A stretch of 64,000 nt of DNA from Phlebiopsis flavidoalba. Taxonomy: Eukaryota > Basidiomycota > Agaricomycetes > Polyporales > Phanerochaetaceae. The position numbers and the translations under genes were made by a program. The DNA lies in the NCBI GenBank assembly GCA_035772785.1, contig JAOCPU010000001.1, forward strand, positions 2,852,001-2,916,000. The letters are read 5' to 3'. Of the stretch, positions 24,823-37,150 are shown piece after piece (the stretch's first letter is position 1; the number at the start of each line of letters is the position of its first letter). Below the pieces are notes generated by a model. The model saw only the letters and a list, made by a program, of their open reading frames with translations. It did no database searches and was not told the origin of the DNA.

Positions 24823-25650
24823 GTCGCTCCAAGACTCGAACGCGCGACTTGTCGACGCGCGCATCGCGCGCGAGCGCGATGACACCATACCCGACCACCG
24901 AGCTTACCGTCTGTTGAGTACGGCCTCGGTATGACGTCACGCCAGCGTGCGCGCCGTCCGCGACGACTTCCCGCTCACCGTCAAGCGTGTCGATTCCCCA
25001 TTTTCTCCTTCCCCAATTGACTCGAAACGCACCGCAAGACTGCGTACCATGTTCGCATGCGCTTCGCGCTGGAGGATAGGTTTGCCGACATTCAAAATAA
25101 TTGTTCATTACATTGGTTTCCAGATTCTCGGCCAAAGGCCAGCGGAGACTCACCGTCAACGAGAGGACCCGGCCGTGAACAGCGAGAACTGACAACCCCA
25201 GAGCATGGCCTTGTCAGAGTGGCGGCGTGCCAAGCGATACGACGCTGGGCCTGATCCAATGTTCCGAGCGATTGGAACATATAAGAGCTATGTTGGACAT
25301 GATGGAAACGAACTTGAATACCTGAGCTCGGACACGGTTTCTCACTTCCACCATGCCTTCAAAAACACACGGTCTATTTCCCCTCGTCTGAATATCCATT
25401 TGTATTTTTCGTCCCATGTCCTCGGCTCCCGCGCTATTCACTGTACATGTTTGTGTCTCTGCGTGTAGCACTCGTTTTGCTGTCTCTCGCTCCTGTATGT
25501 CTCTTTGCGAAATCAGCGCCGGTAACAGTATCCTCCGTTAGGAAACGTCTTGTAGACTCGTTCGCACCTCGCTCGACGTCCCCTGGCTTCTCTCGCGCCC
25601 CATCGCGCCTCTGCTCTTGAGACATCCTTTCCAGTCGACATCGCCATTCT
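24823..25650 (+). other. possible tail exons and 3' flank of F-box-like copy 2
   Basis: Contains a possible exon with a helical frame DSNARLVDARIARERDD, an intron-like stretch GTTTGCCGAC…TTTCCAG at about 25078–25122, and a frame ending ELEYLSSDTVSHFHH. The last part resembles MYLNSDTVV at the end of copy 4 (45.1 kb). After it both loci share CT-rich DNA with a CACTCG and GTACGTCTCT-like pattern. So homology between the two duplicated units runs well past the gene. Confidence 0.4.
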
Positions 25651-25984
25651 ACCGTAGTATTTATATGATAATGATTGATTAGATTGTCAAAAGCTTTATT
25701 ACATTACTCTTGAATTTACACCGAGACAAGTCTGCCACCTCTTCAAGAGCCGCGACGCGGGGACCGCACAAAATCGGCGTAGGGACAAAGTCCGGCACGG
25801 GTCATACTGAACCAGCCGACACGAGCAAGAGATGTCGTTCAGAGTCTGGTGACTGCGCCACGACGAGATGTGGTCGAGGACTATATCAGAACGCGGGCTG
25901 TGGTTTTGGGTATTTTCGCTGTGGCTAAAATGGCGGGCTAGCGGAGAGATTGAAGCTTAGAAAAAATTCTTCAGAGGCTGATAG

Positions 25985-26400
25985 GCGTTTCCTGCAGGTG
26001 GAGTCGATGTCAGCGAGCATTCGAATCTCGACATTGATCATCTAGACGCGTACCGTTGGGGCGTCCTGAAAATATCAAGTCCTTACATCAGTAGGGCCCG
26101 CCGTGCATGTGGGCTCAATTCTCAGTGGAGAGGAGTGCGCTTTTCGACGGAACCGGATCATTACACCGGACTTGTTGTCAACCTGTGGAGGCGTTGCTCG
26201 ATGTGTTACCCAGACGTCCTTCGGTATGGTGACGTGCGACGCGGCGTTTTAAGAGTTGTGCCCCAGCGTTTTCTAAGAATTTTGATCCTCTACGAGAAAC
26301 CAAGACGCGCTTTGTGTACTGAAGACTTTGGGATGCGACCCTGCGTGGCATATTCAATAGGAACGTTCCATTGATTGATTATATGCTTGCTAAGGCTTGA
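25985..26400 (+). repeat. small dispersed repeat R2, copy b
   Basis: Related to 19.61 and 36.70 kb: CCTGCAGGTGG, GATGTCAGCGAGCATTCG, ATCTCGACATTG and CGCGTACCGTTGGG are in order. The sequence TTGATTGATTATATGCTTGCT at its right side precedes a possible minus-strand gene. Confidence 0.5.
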
Positions 26401-27150
26401 GGGACAGCAACGAGATGGCCTTGCACCAGTGCGGCCGTGCCAGCTACCAATCATGCTCAGCCAAGCGGGGAGGCCTAAAGCAGCGTTTGCCAACAGTGTC
26501 CGCCAAAGAGAACAAGCCTTGGTTCCGCTCCGACAAGGCGAGCTAAAATGATGAGTGATCGTCGGTTTGTGTCCACGAGTAGCACGTACGTAAACGGCAT
26601 AGGCATTGTGCGCGAGCCATACCTGAACGAGGCAACCAGGGATACATACGACTTCACAATCCTCCATGAGATCTGCCAGTACGCGACGAGACGTGAGAGG
26701 CTCTTCACAACGATTGAGGGCGTATGTTTTGTACTCACCTGATACAGTGATTAACGGCGACAGGGAGAAACACTCCCATAGCATCTGCGTACCAGTGTTT
26801 CTTCTCACCGACGCATGGGCTGACTAGACCCTCTCGCAAGTGAACTCTTTCCCGCTAAGTCTTGCAGTGAGCTGATGCAGCAAGAGTTCTCCACAGACTA
26901 GACAAAATGTCACACTTGCTATTCGCGATATTTGTCCAAAAATTGTCCTGGTGCGAGCGAGCGAGTGACTCACCCAAGCGGCCTGTGTTCTATGCATCAC
27001 CTCCCATCCCAAGCCCGCGGTCAAGGCTTGACGTTCTCGTACCGTGTCCAGTTCGTTGTGCGTGGTCCGATACGTGGCCTGTGGGAGGCACCCTCGGCTC
27101 GCCATAAGATGGTTAAAAGTGAAAGGACATAGACAAGCCAGCATGTCGAC
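26400..27150 (-). pseudogene. unknown minus-strand gene remnant, paralogous to 37.1–37.4 kb
   Basis: Minus-strand splice-like signals: a GTGAGTACAAAACAT donor with acceptor CTGGCAG, and GTATGGCTCGC to TTTTAG. The exons read LMEDCEVVCIPGCLVQ and LVGAEPRLVLFGGHCWQTLL. The second block corresponds to SLLIGAEPPLRNQG near 37.27 kb, also after a TAG acceptor. Family unknown. The pairing and conserved acceptor support a real, decayed gene. Confidence 0.35.
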
Positions 27151-27160
27151 AGGAGGAGGT

Positions 27161-30100
27161 GATGGTGTCATGTCAACCCCAAGCGAACGCGACTTGGGGA
27201 AACTTGAGAGCGCGCTTGCATAACCCTAACCCATGCCGATCTGCTTTTTGGCAGGCTTGGGCATCGTGGCACGGCGCCAACCTTCGGGGACTTGGGACTC
27301 GGACGCTCTTTCACATATTTCACACTCCACCCACCACTATGATCTTCATCGGACCAGTCCCCCGACAGCCGCCATCTCTATCTCTACTCCGTTCGTGCCT
27401 CGACTTGCAGCCTCTACTCGCTTCCCTCCCAGCTCTCTTCACTTAAATCTGGCGTGAGAGGCCCACGGTAGCTGGTAACAGCTCCGGATCCTGGTATAGA
27501 CAACGGTCGCTGCAAGTCCTAGTCACGCAAGGGCATGCTTTGCAACGAGGAAACGAAAGACCCCTTCAAATTGATACTTTCTTACGCCTGCTTCTAACTG
27601 TCTTGCGCGCGATGGCGCCGTGTTGGTGAGTGCAAATGTTCTAAGGCCTGCCGTCCTCATAACCATCGATTTCGATCTGATCGCCGCAACTACAGCATTG
27701 AATCAACGTGCAGAGATGTCACAGGTCTCTAGAGATGTGCAGGATAGGCCCTGGATGTGGCTGAGAGTGACGTCAAGCGAGAAGAAGAAAAAACGCGACA
27801 GGTGCGCCTAGCTATACCGCTGTCTCCCTGATCTGTGTCTCATTCGATTATAGCCACCGCAGTCCCGGCTAATGCACGACCATCGATAGCAGTCGTACTC
27901 AGTGAGCACTGTACTTTTGCGGCTAACGGCCGCTCTTATCGCTGACGTTTTGTTCAGAACGTTGATCGGCAGATCGTATTAACGACGCACACAAGCAATT
28001 GCACGACGAAAAGCGCGAGTGTAGGGTCCGATGCTCTGCTCTGGCCGTCTGTTCTGAAGATGCCCGTAGTTGCGTTGGCTGATCTCGGGTACGTTCTTGC
28101 AGCATGTGCAAACGCGCCAGATTGACCGACGTCACCTCAGGCGTATACATCGGATTTTCAACGATGCGCGTGCAATCTCATGGAGATGTCTCGCTGTTCG
28201 ACAGGGCATTACGTCTCTTCGTGAGTTCTACCTTCTTACTCGCTCGAAATATGTATACTCAAGATATTAAAGTCAAGACTCCTTCTTCGACCCCTACCTG
28301 GATTCTATCTCCGTCCACCGCGACCGAGCAGAGATAGATTCGGTACGCTCCGATTGATGCGCCAACTTATCACTCCCCACGTCGCAACTAGAAACTGGGA
28401 TAGTGGTGGGAGCATTGAGACCAGACAGAGGGTATCCAAAGAGTCTCGCTTCAATATTCTTGTCCTGCATTGGTACGTACATCGTACGGCGAGTGCTTCG
28501 TTAAGTTTCTGATTATTGTCTTGACTGTTAGCTCTACTACCCTGTGGATTCTGAGTGAAGACCGTCGGAGCACCAGAAGTAGCCAGATAGCGGCAAACAA
28601 CACATTCACCCTTCTCTTCCGGCGCAGGTACGCGGTCTCTATATGTCTCGTATCCCGCGGCGGCTCATGACGCCGAGATCAGGCAGCGCATCCTATCTCC
28701 AGCGCATATAGCCAGTGATCTCACCTGGGTTTCGATCCGATGCGCCCTTGGTCACCAACATCGTTTGCGCCATCGACAACCTGTGTCATTTGCTCCCTTT
28801 CTCACGGATTCTGCCTCTCTCGAGCACTCACAACATAACAAGCAAGCGCGGACGGCTCCCACCACGACACATCAAGGTTTTGTGCCGGTGCGTCCACCCA
28901 GGATCTCCATTCGGGCGAAGGAATACCAGGCCAGGCCGATGGTTGGCGTTCCTGAAGTACCCGTATAGCAACGTTGTAGAACGGGGCGGGGACCGAAAGG
29001 TCTGGAATTCGAATGCAAAGCCAAAAGGCGGCGCGTTTTGCAGCGCAGGTAGGGGCTTTAGGTGGAGAAGCTGTCCGTCTGCTCTGAAAGCTCATTGCGT
29101 ACTTCCTAGTGCGTCCGATGTACAACCCTTGCATGGCCAGGGCGCTGCGAACGTGGAACACAGCTTGCGTTTCCTAGGACCGAGAAGGTGCGACCTAGCG
29201 CCTGTCCATGGGCCTCATGCCGAGTATCTCTGTGCCTGTGCACGGAGCTCTCTTCTAAGCACTCTGATGCGTCGACAGCATCACGATGTGGAAGAGGTGA
29301 CGACTCGTAAATGAATAGGCCTGCCGGTGGCGCAGACCCTCAAAGCTTACTTGGCCATTCCTAGGATCCCATTGCACCATGCTTCCACGACGCCCAAACC
29401 TTATATCGGCGAGCTCTGCGGGCGCAGCTCACAGCTTGCGTTTCCTGATGAACAAACGGGGCCTCAACGCGCCCAATACCCATCGATCCTCGCATCAAGT
29501 GGCAGGTCCCCGCATGTACGTTGCATTACCCCCTTTCCTCATGTAAGCCGCTCTTGCACGCTGTTTCAATTTCATCCAATATTAGAAACTGTTTGAATTC
29601 TTATCAAAGTTTCCAACGGTAGGATCTTATGCAGAACGTGAATCGGTGGCTCGGGAGATTTCGAAGCTGGTGTGTCTATATATCATGTTCAGTGGTGTGG
29701 TAAGCACTCGCTGGCGTGAGATCTGTGCTTACCCTGTCGTGAAGCCCGTTCAATGAATGAAGCAGAAATGTCGCGTTTTCACGACCCTGTGGGGTTTTTC
29801 TTTGTGTGCATGCACGTCTCAGGCGGCTTTCGGGTAAGCACACTCGATTGCGGCTGGTTTTTCCAGAGCTCATGTCTGCGTGTATGCGCATGCAGGACAG
29901 AAAGGAAGTCACCTACCGGACTCTCGCACGCCTGGATGCTATGAGCCTGAACTCGACACACGGAGATGGAGGTGGCTCAGCGCAAACCGATGCAGGGCAG
30001 TGCACAGGCTGTGTACCGATGTACATACCCATTTGCGAGCCTTAGGTCGCGACTACATGATTTCTCCATTTGTATCAGTTCATACAATGGGGCATGCTCC

Positions 30101-30290
30101 TCGCAATGCGTGGTTTGGCTTAAATGCCATCAGCCCATTACTACTCTCCGGGTGAGCTAGATGCTAAGACGGCGTCGGCGCGGGAGCGCGCAAAGCTTCT
30201 GCTACTGAACCCACACACAAGGGCATGTACAAGAGGCAGAGCGCGAGGTCCGTGACCACCGTATCCAACTACGGCGCTTCCCCGGACGGG
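27161..30290 (+). repeat. long accessory repeat, copy 2 (upstream of F-box-like copy 3)
   Basis: Same ordered landmarks as 20.4–23.1 kb: TGTCATGTCAACCCCAAGCG at the left, GGTGAGTGCAAATGTTCT at 27.62 kb, GCAGCTCACAGCTTGCGTTT at 29.42 kb, a CGGGTAAGCACACTCGATTG donor and GCATGCAGGACAGAAAGG acceptor at 29.83–29.90 kb, and CAATGGGGCATGCTCCTCG at 30.09 kb. It is closer to the 39.7-kb copy than to the 20.4-kb one. Confidence 0.75.
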
Positions 30291-30299
30291 ACGCCTAGT

Positions 30300-30315
30300 T
30301 ATATATATAAGTACT
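30300..30315 (+). promoter_or_regulatory. core promoter of F-box-like copy 3
   Basis: TATATATATAAGTACTGG, 65–75 bp before the start codon. The TA run is longer than in the paralogs (TATAAGTACTG only), an expansion that may alter promoter strength. Confidence 0.6.
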
Positions 30316-30375
30316 GGCCCGTGCCCCGCATACATGAACTCCAGTTTCCCCACCCCCAGATCCCGTTCGCTTGGT

Positions 30376-32155
30376 ATGGACCACGAAACGGGCACATCGG
30401 ACGACGCGAGGCGGCAGGCAGTGTTTGACAGACAGGATACACAGCGCAGATGGGAGGAACAGCGCGTCACGTCGGTCGACTGCATTCTGCCTGTCAGAGG
30501 CTGCTTACATACCCTTCGCAGGATAACGGATACGTCTACCGCACGACGTCTGTCGAACGAGCTCCTCGACATGATAGCCTGGGAGGCTACCGACGAGCTT
30601 TACTATCGCCTTAGCGACGGGGCAATTCGCCTGCGGACCCCGTTGTGCGCGGTGAGCCGACGATGGGCCGACATTGTTCGTCCGGCGCGGTGGCGCAAAG
30701 TGTGTGTCCACTCCGATCAGCACCTGCAGGACCTCTGCGTCTTTCTTGACACATCACCGCCTCTGCACTGGCTGCCCCCCCGCGAGCTCATTGAAGAAAT
30801 CGTTGTCTATGCAGGGGACGATGAAGCACCGTGGCTCCACCGTGTACACTCCGTTCTCACCCCTTTGTTCCCGCGTCTGCCCAAGGTCTTCATTTACTTT
30901 GAAGATACTGTGGAACCTGGGGAGAGAGCTTCGGGGCTGGAGCCGACCTTTTTCCCCGACCTGCCACGCACGCTGCCACTCATCGACCTTCCCTTCACCG
31001 GAATGGGGCTGCATAGGGTCCGGTTCCCAAGCTCAGCCGCATTCCTGCGTTTGCTTGCATCTCTTCCACAACTAGAGGAGTTGGAATGCAAATATCTGGA
31101 GTGCGCCAAGTATATGCCCCCCTTGACTGGCCAGCTGTCCCGCGGCAACTGCCTGAAGGACCAATGTACATTTGGGTGAGAGGTTGCGACGGAAAAACTG
31201 GCGTTTTTAGCTGGTGGATACAATTCGTCGTCAGTCGATGGCCCCACCCGGCCTCAGCGAGGTTCTCAAGAGCCACGCCACCTATTCATGCTGCAGGAAT
31301 CTGCAATTGCATCGCTAAGCAAGCTGGCGGAGCCCCGGGGCCCTCTGAACGTGGATTCATGGACTTGCAATTTCAGTTTTACGTGGCGTCCGTTGAGCCG
31401 CTGCCCAGCAAAACGCAACAACTCAAATGTACGCTCGCGCTCAAAAGTGTTGCTTTTCTCCATGTTCTTGATGCACTAATTTTGGTGCTTGTTAGTGATA
31501 TTAGACGCTGAAATCGTGGAGGGGGTTCATCTTCTGATTAGCTTCGCTGCAACAAGTGCCATTCAAGGAAGCCCTGTTGCTCCCCACGTAACATATATCG
31601 ACATCCACGAGATCGACGCTGAGGTTTCACTTAACGCACTTAGATTCACAGGCTCGTATGCTTACAAAGATGTTCGGTTCTGCTTCGAATCTTTCAGCTG
31701 GGTTAAACTTGCAGACGCTTTGCGCTCGTTGGAGGGGCTCAAGACCTTTCGGCTGGGATTCGAGGTGTGCGACGAGTACAACCAGGGTCAGATGGACAGG
31801 CTTCTTTGCTTGTCCCTGAACAAGCATATATGTGCTTTTGACGAAGGTGGCTTGCGCGAGAAGATTTTCTTCAAGATCGCGGATTATCTCTACAAGGCTG
31901 AAAACAAAAAGTGGATCTCATTCGATGAATTCGTCAAGATCATCCCAGAGGATCCCAACGAGGACGCTGCACAAAGATGGTAACGGTCCGAATTCGGGAG
32001 AGCCAGGTGCGCATATCTTGTTTTACAATGAGCTTGAAGTTGAAGCCCACCGTTTCATCCAAGAAACTAACTCGGACACGGACACGGACACGGACACGGA
32101 GGCGGAGGCGGAGGCGGAGGCGGAGGCGGAGGCGGAGGCGGAGGCGGAGGCGTGA
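30376..32155 (+). CDS. F-box-like protein, copy 3 (best preserved), with expanded acidic tail
   Basis: Reference copy of the family. Residues 1–10 are MDHETGTSDD (an upstream in-frame ATG at 30334 is possible). Residues 58–110 form an F-box-like unit: RRLSNELLDMIAWEA then CAVSRRWADIVRPARWRKV. The Leu-rich middle has DLPRTLPLIDLPFTGMGLH, VRFPSSAAFLRLLASLPQL and LECAKYMPPLTGQLSRG. One frame change occurs near 31165. Intron 1 is 31429–31495. Exon 2 reads ILDAEIVEGVHLLISFAAT, FSWVKLADALRSLEGLKTF, DEGGLREKIFFKIADYLY and KKWISFDEFVKIIPEDPNED. A second intron (about 32007–32063, phase 1) leads to a tail of ETNSDTDTDTDT followed by about nine Glu-Ala pairs, stop at 32155. F-box proteins recruit ubiquitination substrates. 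That role here rests on the F-box-like motif and the Leu-rich middle only. Confidence 0.72.
32069..32155 (+). repeat. in-frame hexanucleotide repeat (ACGGAC then GCGGAG)
   Basis: About four copies of ACGGAC/ACGGAG followed by about nine copies of GCGGAG, in frame with the tail of F-box-like copy 3. They encode Asp-Thr pairs and then Glu-Ala pairs. The antisense Pro-rich frame is a shadow. Confidence 0.9.
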
Positions 32156-32159
32156 TACT

Positions 32160-32909
32160 AGTGTGGATACAGACGGAAATCATTTTCGAGTTCCGCATGA
32201 TCAGGTTTGTAACTCCACTAAGCTTTACACGGGATGGCACAAGTAGCAATGGGCTGACAAATGCTAGGCTCGTAAACCAGCCGTCACGGTAAGCGTCGTT
32301 TCTCCTCGCTGCGCGGGACTTCGAGAAAGGGATGAGAACTACCTTCTGTATATGGAAGCTTATGTGAGATATTTGATCTTATCAGCGGAGTTTGGGGCGC
32401 TCGTCGAAAACGGAGCACTTACCGTGACGGCTGGGTGGACTGGACACATTCTTGTCGACCCCCGAGGTTTCTGCAAAAAAGTCATCGAGACCATTCGCTA
32501 TTAATAAGAAAAGTTGCTCAAATTGATGCCCGAATATATGATATCACAAAATTTTGGGGCTCTGGTCTCTCATTGCGCTGCTACAGCAGCATAGGTACAG
32601 CTGTCAGGCAGCTTTCAGACGGCAAAACAACCCAAGTTAATCACATTCTCACACTCTAGAACCTAAGATCAACCACACAAAAGACTTAAATAATATATTC
32701 AAAGTACAAACAATGAGAAAACCATATACTTAGTGAGTGCTCTTGCAACCCATGGCACGGCTCTCCCGTGGTGAAAAATAAGCGCTTACGAGAGGTCGAC
32801 AAGAAACCTGTCCAGCCCGCCCAGCCGCTCCTACGGAGCCAGCCTCGGCAGAGCGGAGTTTGAAAGCAGCTGGGAATTCCGAGCCTAGACAAATGCATCT
32901 TTCCAGATT
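32160..32909. other. 3' flank of copy 3; no gene recognised
   Basis: No convincing exons. The segment ends at the left boundary of transposon A. Confidence 0.4.
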
Positions 32910-32911
32910 CA

Positions 32912-35900
32912 CATCAGGGAAAATCCCCTGATTAAATAACATTCATGAATGATCAGCAGTTTCTGGATTGTTTGTGTGTGTTCGGCATTTGTTCGCCACT
33001 TGTTTGCTGTTGTTTGCTGTGTTCGCCAGCCATTATCTGATCATTCAACAATTAGTAGTATTATCTATTCATTAACATGTTTCTTTTTCATTATGACCTT
33101 ATTCAACTATTACCCAGCTATTAAGTCTCATTCAGGCATTCTACATCAATTCACAACTTGTTTGCCTGTGGTTATTGACATATTCAGGTATTAATTCTTA
33201 TTAAGCAATTGTTACATAGTTTGTTGGTCATTTGCTTTACTTATTCTATTAATCTGTATTATTTACCTTCATACTCCATTTGACAGTTGTTCAGTAATTA
33301 AACTGGGGTGTCATTCAGCCATTGACTCTTATTACTAAAATTCAAGCATTTCACAATTATGACATGATGGATAATTTAACTATAAGGGATGTAGAATAAA
33401 GATGAAGATTTGGAGACAAGGGCAGCTGTGCACAAGAACAAGGCCAACCGCGCCTTGTGCGGGCAAGGTCGACAGCGAGGTTGTACAGGTGTGATAGAGA
33501 GGTCACACTTGGTGTGGAGGCGGGATGGCGAGAGCGACGGCGATGGTGGGCGCGACAATAAAAATCCGCCCGTCCGATGACGACGGTGACGGTGACGGCA
33601 CTGGGCGGGCAGTGTGACACCCAATTTTGCGAGGAGGGCGGTTAGGGCCACGGTGCGGGCTTGGGAGCGAGAGAGCGCATGTGCCAGGTGTGTGGGCACG
33701 CGGGCACGAGCGCGTGGTTGCGTGCGCGAGACGGCGCAGGCAAGAGTGTTGATTGGAGGACGCGCTGGCGGGGCAGGAGCCCGGGCCCGGGGATTCGAGA
33801 GCGCAGACGCGAGGAAAGCGGGCGCGAGGATGGAGGCGCGACTTGGAGAGCGCGACCGCGCTAGAACATGGGGGCGAAGGCGGAGGCATGGCGGCGAGCG
33901 TGACAGACGGACGCCTGCTGACCTCGCGTATGCGTTGCACGCACGCATACAAGCGGGCTTGGCTAGGGGTAAGCGTGCGAGGACCACGAAGTGGTGGTTG
34001 TACTCATCTGGGTGCCGTCAAGCCCGCATGGCTCGTTCGTCCCGCAGGAGGCCGGATCGTGCGCCGTGCGCACCTCCCCAGCCGTCCCTGACGCTCTTGA
34101 AGCGTCGTCCGCGTGTCCAGTGGTGGTGGTGGCCATGGCCTGTGGTGGGTTCAGAGCCCAGTGCGCGCGACCGCGCTACGCAGGGATCGGAGGGAGGTCG
34201 GGGCCGTCTGAGGTGTTGAGGGAGATGAAAGAGTCCATCAAGAGCCCCCAAAGGGGCCCTTGTGCAAGACGAGAGGAGGGGACCCGCCGTTCTCGCGAAC
34301 GACGGCCGACGGTGGAGGCGGAACGGAAGACCAACAGGGCGCTTGCGCTCACACGTTGACGTTCAAGTCCGGAGCGCCCGTGACGCTGTGTCTCTCGCAC
34401 TCATCCTCCGCCGTCGTTCACGAGAACGGCGGCTCCTCTCGCCCTCGTTCTCACTCGGAGGCTTCCTTTGGAAGTCTCCGAACTCCTTTCTCGCTTTCTT
34501 TCCCCAACCTTCCCCCGCCGCTCTCGCCGCCCGGCGCCGTTCAACACGCGCACGCGCAACTTCAACCACAGCGGCCGCGCCCTTCAAGAACGGCAGTTCG
34601 CGCACTCAGCAGGCATTGTAGGGGTCGGGGGAGAGGGGTGGGCAAACGGTGCGGCGTAGTATGAGTGCAAACACGCCTGCGGGCTCGTCGGCCACAGGTA
34701 CGTGGCCTGTCGTCTCGCGCGGACGTCGAACTAAATCTCCGCCGTCCGTGCCCTATACGACTCCGGATACATGCCCTCCGAGAGTGTATAGCCTCTCGTC
34801 AAAGGTGCGCAATCTATTTTATTCATGTTTGGTGTCCGTCGCGGCGAGCCCGAGAGCTCAACAGCTCCCCGGTGTCTCCTCTCGCCCGAGGCCCCTCCCA
34901 TGCGCAGAAGCGATCCCCGAACACGCCTGGGAGCCAAGACTAGCCGGTTGATCGGCGTGTGGAGGCCGATGACTTACGCCCCCGGTCGGGGTCCAGACAA
35001 GGTGCCCGCCAACCACCTTGTGGCCGCGAACCCACGCCGACGGTGCGCGCACGACGGCCGCATACTGCCGCTGGGATGTGCCCACACACACGCTATACAT
35101 GGCGATTGTGCACCATATTATAGGGGCCGATACACAAATTAGATTTGGGACAAAGACAACTGTGACCTGACGAGGTCGTCACACGATCCGGCCACGAGCC
35201 ATCAAGGATACCCGCGACGAAACAGGAACGGTTGCGGGGACACGGGTCTGATGTGACGAGCGTGTCGCGCAGACGTCATGACGCAAGTGTCGCGACAAGG
35301 ACCACGGACCGCGACGCGACGAGGACACCACGACGGGGACAGCACAACGAGGACGGCACAACGAGGAGGCCACGACGAGGACAGCGAGGACGCCACAATG
35401 AGGGAGAGGACGACCACTGCACATTAGACACAACGCAATGGCCACCACCCGACGAGGGCGCCATGACGAGGACATGCATGACGTGGCGAGGACGGCCGCA
35501 ATGGAGCCGATCACAACGCGCTGAGGACAGCCAGCCACAGTGCAACGAGGCCGACGAAAGCACAACGAGGCCGACGAAAGCATGTCGAGGCCAACAAAAG
35601 CACAATGAGGCTGACAAAGGTATGACAAGGGCTGATCCTGAAACTTTGTAGTATCTCTCTATAATTGTATTCAATGTTTACATGTATGAAAGCCTGATAT
35701 AGCAGTGAACTGGTAATAATGGGTAAGGCTAATTGAGAAACCACCTAATGGATTAATGAGGTTCAAATGCAATAACAAAAAAATACACAAACTGTATAAT
35801 AGTAAAACAACTGAATGCCAGACAAATAACAGAATAGATTAATGCTGTGAACAAGGTAATACAATGAATACATGAATGTTCAAACAGTTTAATGACTGCC

Positions 35901-36086
35901 TAATAGCTGGCAAACAACCAGCGAACAACCAGCGAACAACCAGCGAACACAGCGAACAAACAACAAAACAACAGAACAAAGGGTACGTTGTTCATGAATG
36001 ATTGGCGAACATTCATTTGTTAATGGTTGTTCGCTGAGGGTTCTATTGTTAAATAATATTATATAATGGCTGGATTTTCCCTGATG
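32912..36086 (-). mobile_element. non-autonomous DNA transposon, family CA-TIR, copy A
   Basis: Bounded by CATCAGGGAAAATCC on the left and its inverse GGATTTTCCCTGATG on the right, with the dinucleotide CA on both outer sides (32910–32911 and 36087–36088). Both ends then run into AT-rich DNA with GAACA/TGTTC-rich tracts that are imperfect inverted repeats (33.0–33.3 and 35.65–36.05 kb). The core is GC-rich: a GACGAGGAC-type minisatellite at 35.28–35.60 kb, palindromic pairs at 34.28 and 34.41 kb, and a stretch collinear with copy B in inverted orientation throughout. No transposase is recognisable. Strand is given so as to match copy B as plus. Confidence 0.8.
34262..34621 (+). CDS. conserved open frame inside transposon A, unknown
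   Basis: A 119-residue frame, very basic and Arg-rich: MQDERRGPAVLANDGRRWRR, then GRLRSHVDVQVRSARD and ILRRRSRERR. Copy B has the equivalent frame on its minus strand (59016–59519) with AVLANDGRRWRRSGKPAGRL and VDVQVRSARD. Because the DNA itself is similar and GC-rich, other frames are also open, so coding is not established. Confidence 0.25.
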   Translation: MQDERRGPAVLANDGRRWRRNGRPTGRLRSHVDVQVRSARDAVSLALILRRRSRERRLLSPSFSLGGFLWKSPNSFLAFFPQPSPAALAARRRSTRARATSTTAAAPFKNGSSRTQQAL

Positions 36087-36088
36087 CA

Positions 36089-36700
36089 GATATAGACACC
36101 GAGAACAGTTCATCGGATTCAGAGCCAGAATGCAACAAGCAGTGCTATAGAAGGATTTGGAGTGCCGATGGAGCCTCGATTTGGAGCGTCGGCTTTATTT
36201 ATTCACAAGCGATCTACGCACAATACTTGAAAAAAACTAGTCTGATTATCGGAAGCTTTATTGTATTACACTCAACTTTGCTTCTCATCGTCTCTGTCCG
36301 GACATTCAAATTGAATCAATTATCATCTATAATCATCGAGAAGCAGTATTGATCATTCTGTTTTGACGATGACAATATACACACACTCGCACTCGTGAGG
36401 ACTAATCTTGGATTAATCTGTCATCCGTGATGCTGATAACGCCCACTAACGAAGATATGCTTCACAACCGCGGTCTCTTTCAGGGTGGAGGTGTTTCCAT
36501 GCCGTCTGCGCCCGGACAGATCAGGCCACCAGACTTGGTCTCGAGTGCTCCCAGGGAGCGCACCAGGTCGGCGACTAGACGGAGCCGTGGTTGCGCCCCG
36601 ACAAGACAACGGAAGGTGAGTCGGGTGTGCCGCATTTTTTGCGCGGACTGCGGAACTGAGAGGTGCCGGCGACGAGGGTTACAAGAGGTGGATAGTGTGT
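36089..36700. other. no gene recognised
   Basis: Flank of transposon A. Only short frames are present, and a long AT-rich stretch lies around 36.2–36.4 kb. Confidence 0.35.
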
Positions 36701-37150
36701 CCTGCGGGTGCCACTGGTGTCAGCGAGCGACCAAATCTCGACATTGGTCACGCATACCATTGGCCATAGGCCAGTGTATGTAGGTTCTACTTCCTTACAG
36801 TAGCAGACTTTTCGTGCGCGTGAACTCGACTCCTGGCACTGAAGCCTTCGCTGACAGGGTGCGCTTTTGAAGTAAATCAGGCACTTCTGACAGAAGACAT
36901 GCAGGAGAGAATGCACGGACCTTCTATCCGCCATCGGCGGCTTGTTTTGATGCGTTATACCGATGAACTGTAGCGAGCCGACGCACGAACCGGGATTTTG
37001 AAAATTGAGCTCTCGCCCTCACTACATGATTTGCGTCGTTCTAGAGACGGCTAAGTCATGATGTGTGGAATAGACACGTTCAGCGACGGACCTGCGTAAT
37101 ATAGCCAATAAGAACATTTCGTCGTTTGGCTGCTTATTGAAGGCCGGAGG
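36700..37150 (+). repeat. small dispersed repeat R2, copy c
   Basis: Has CTGCGGGTGCC, GTGTCAGCGAGCGACC, ATCTCGACATTGGTCACGC and ATACCATTGG, then GCGCTTTTGAAG and ACGGACCTTC, in the same order as the copies at 19.6 and 26.0 kb. Confidence 0.5.

Noticed and set aside
32067..32249. Poly-proline open frame on the minus strand
   Set aside because: It is the antisense of the Glu-Ala hexanucleotide repeat in F-box-like copy 3.
33376..33987. 203-residue minus-strand frame in transposon A
   Set aside because: Pro/Arg/Ala-rich, low complexity, and it overlaps other open frames in the GC-rich core. No equivalent start or motif in copy B.
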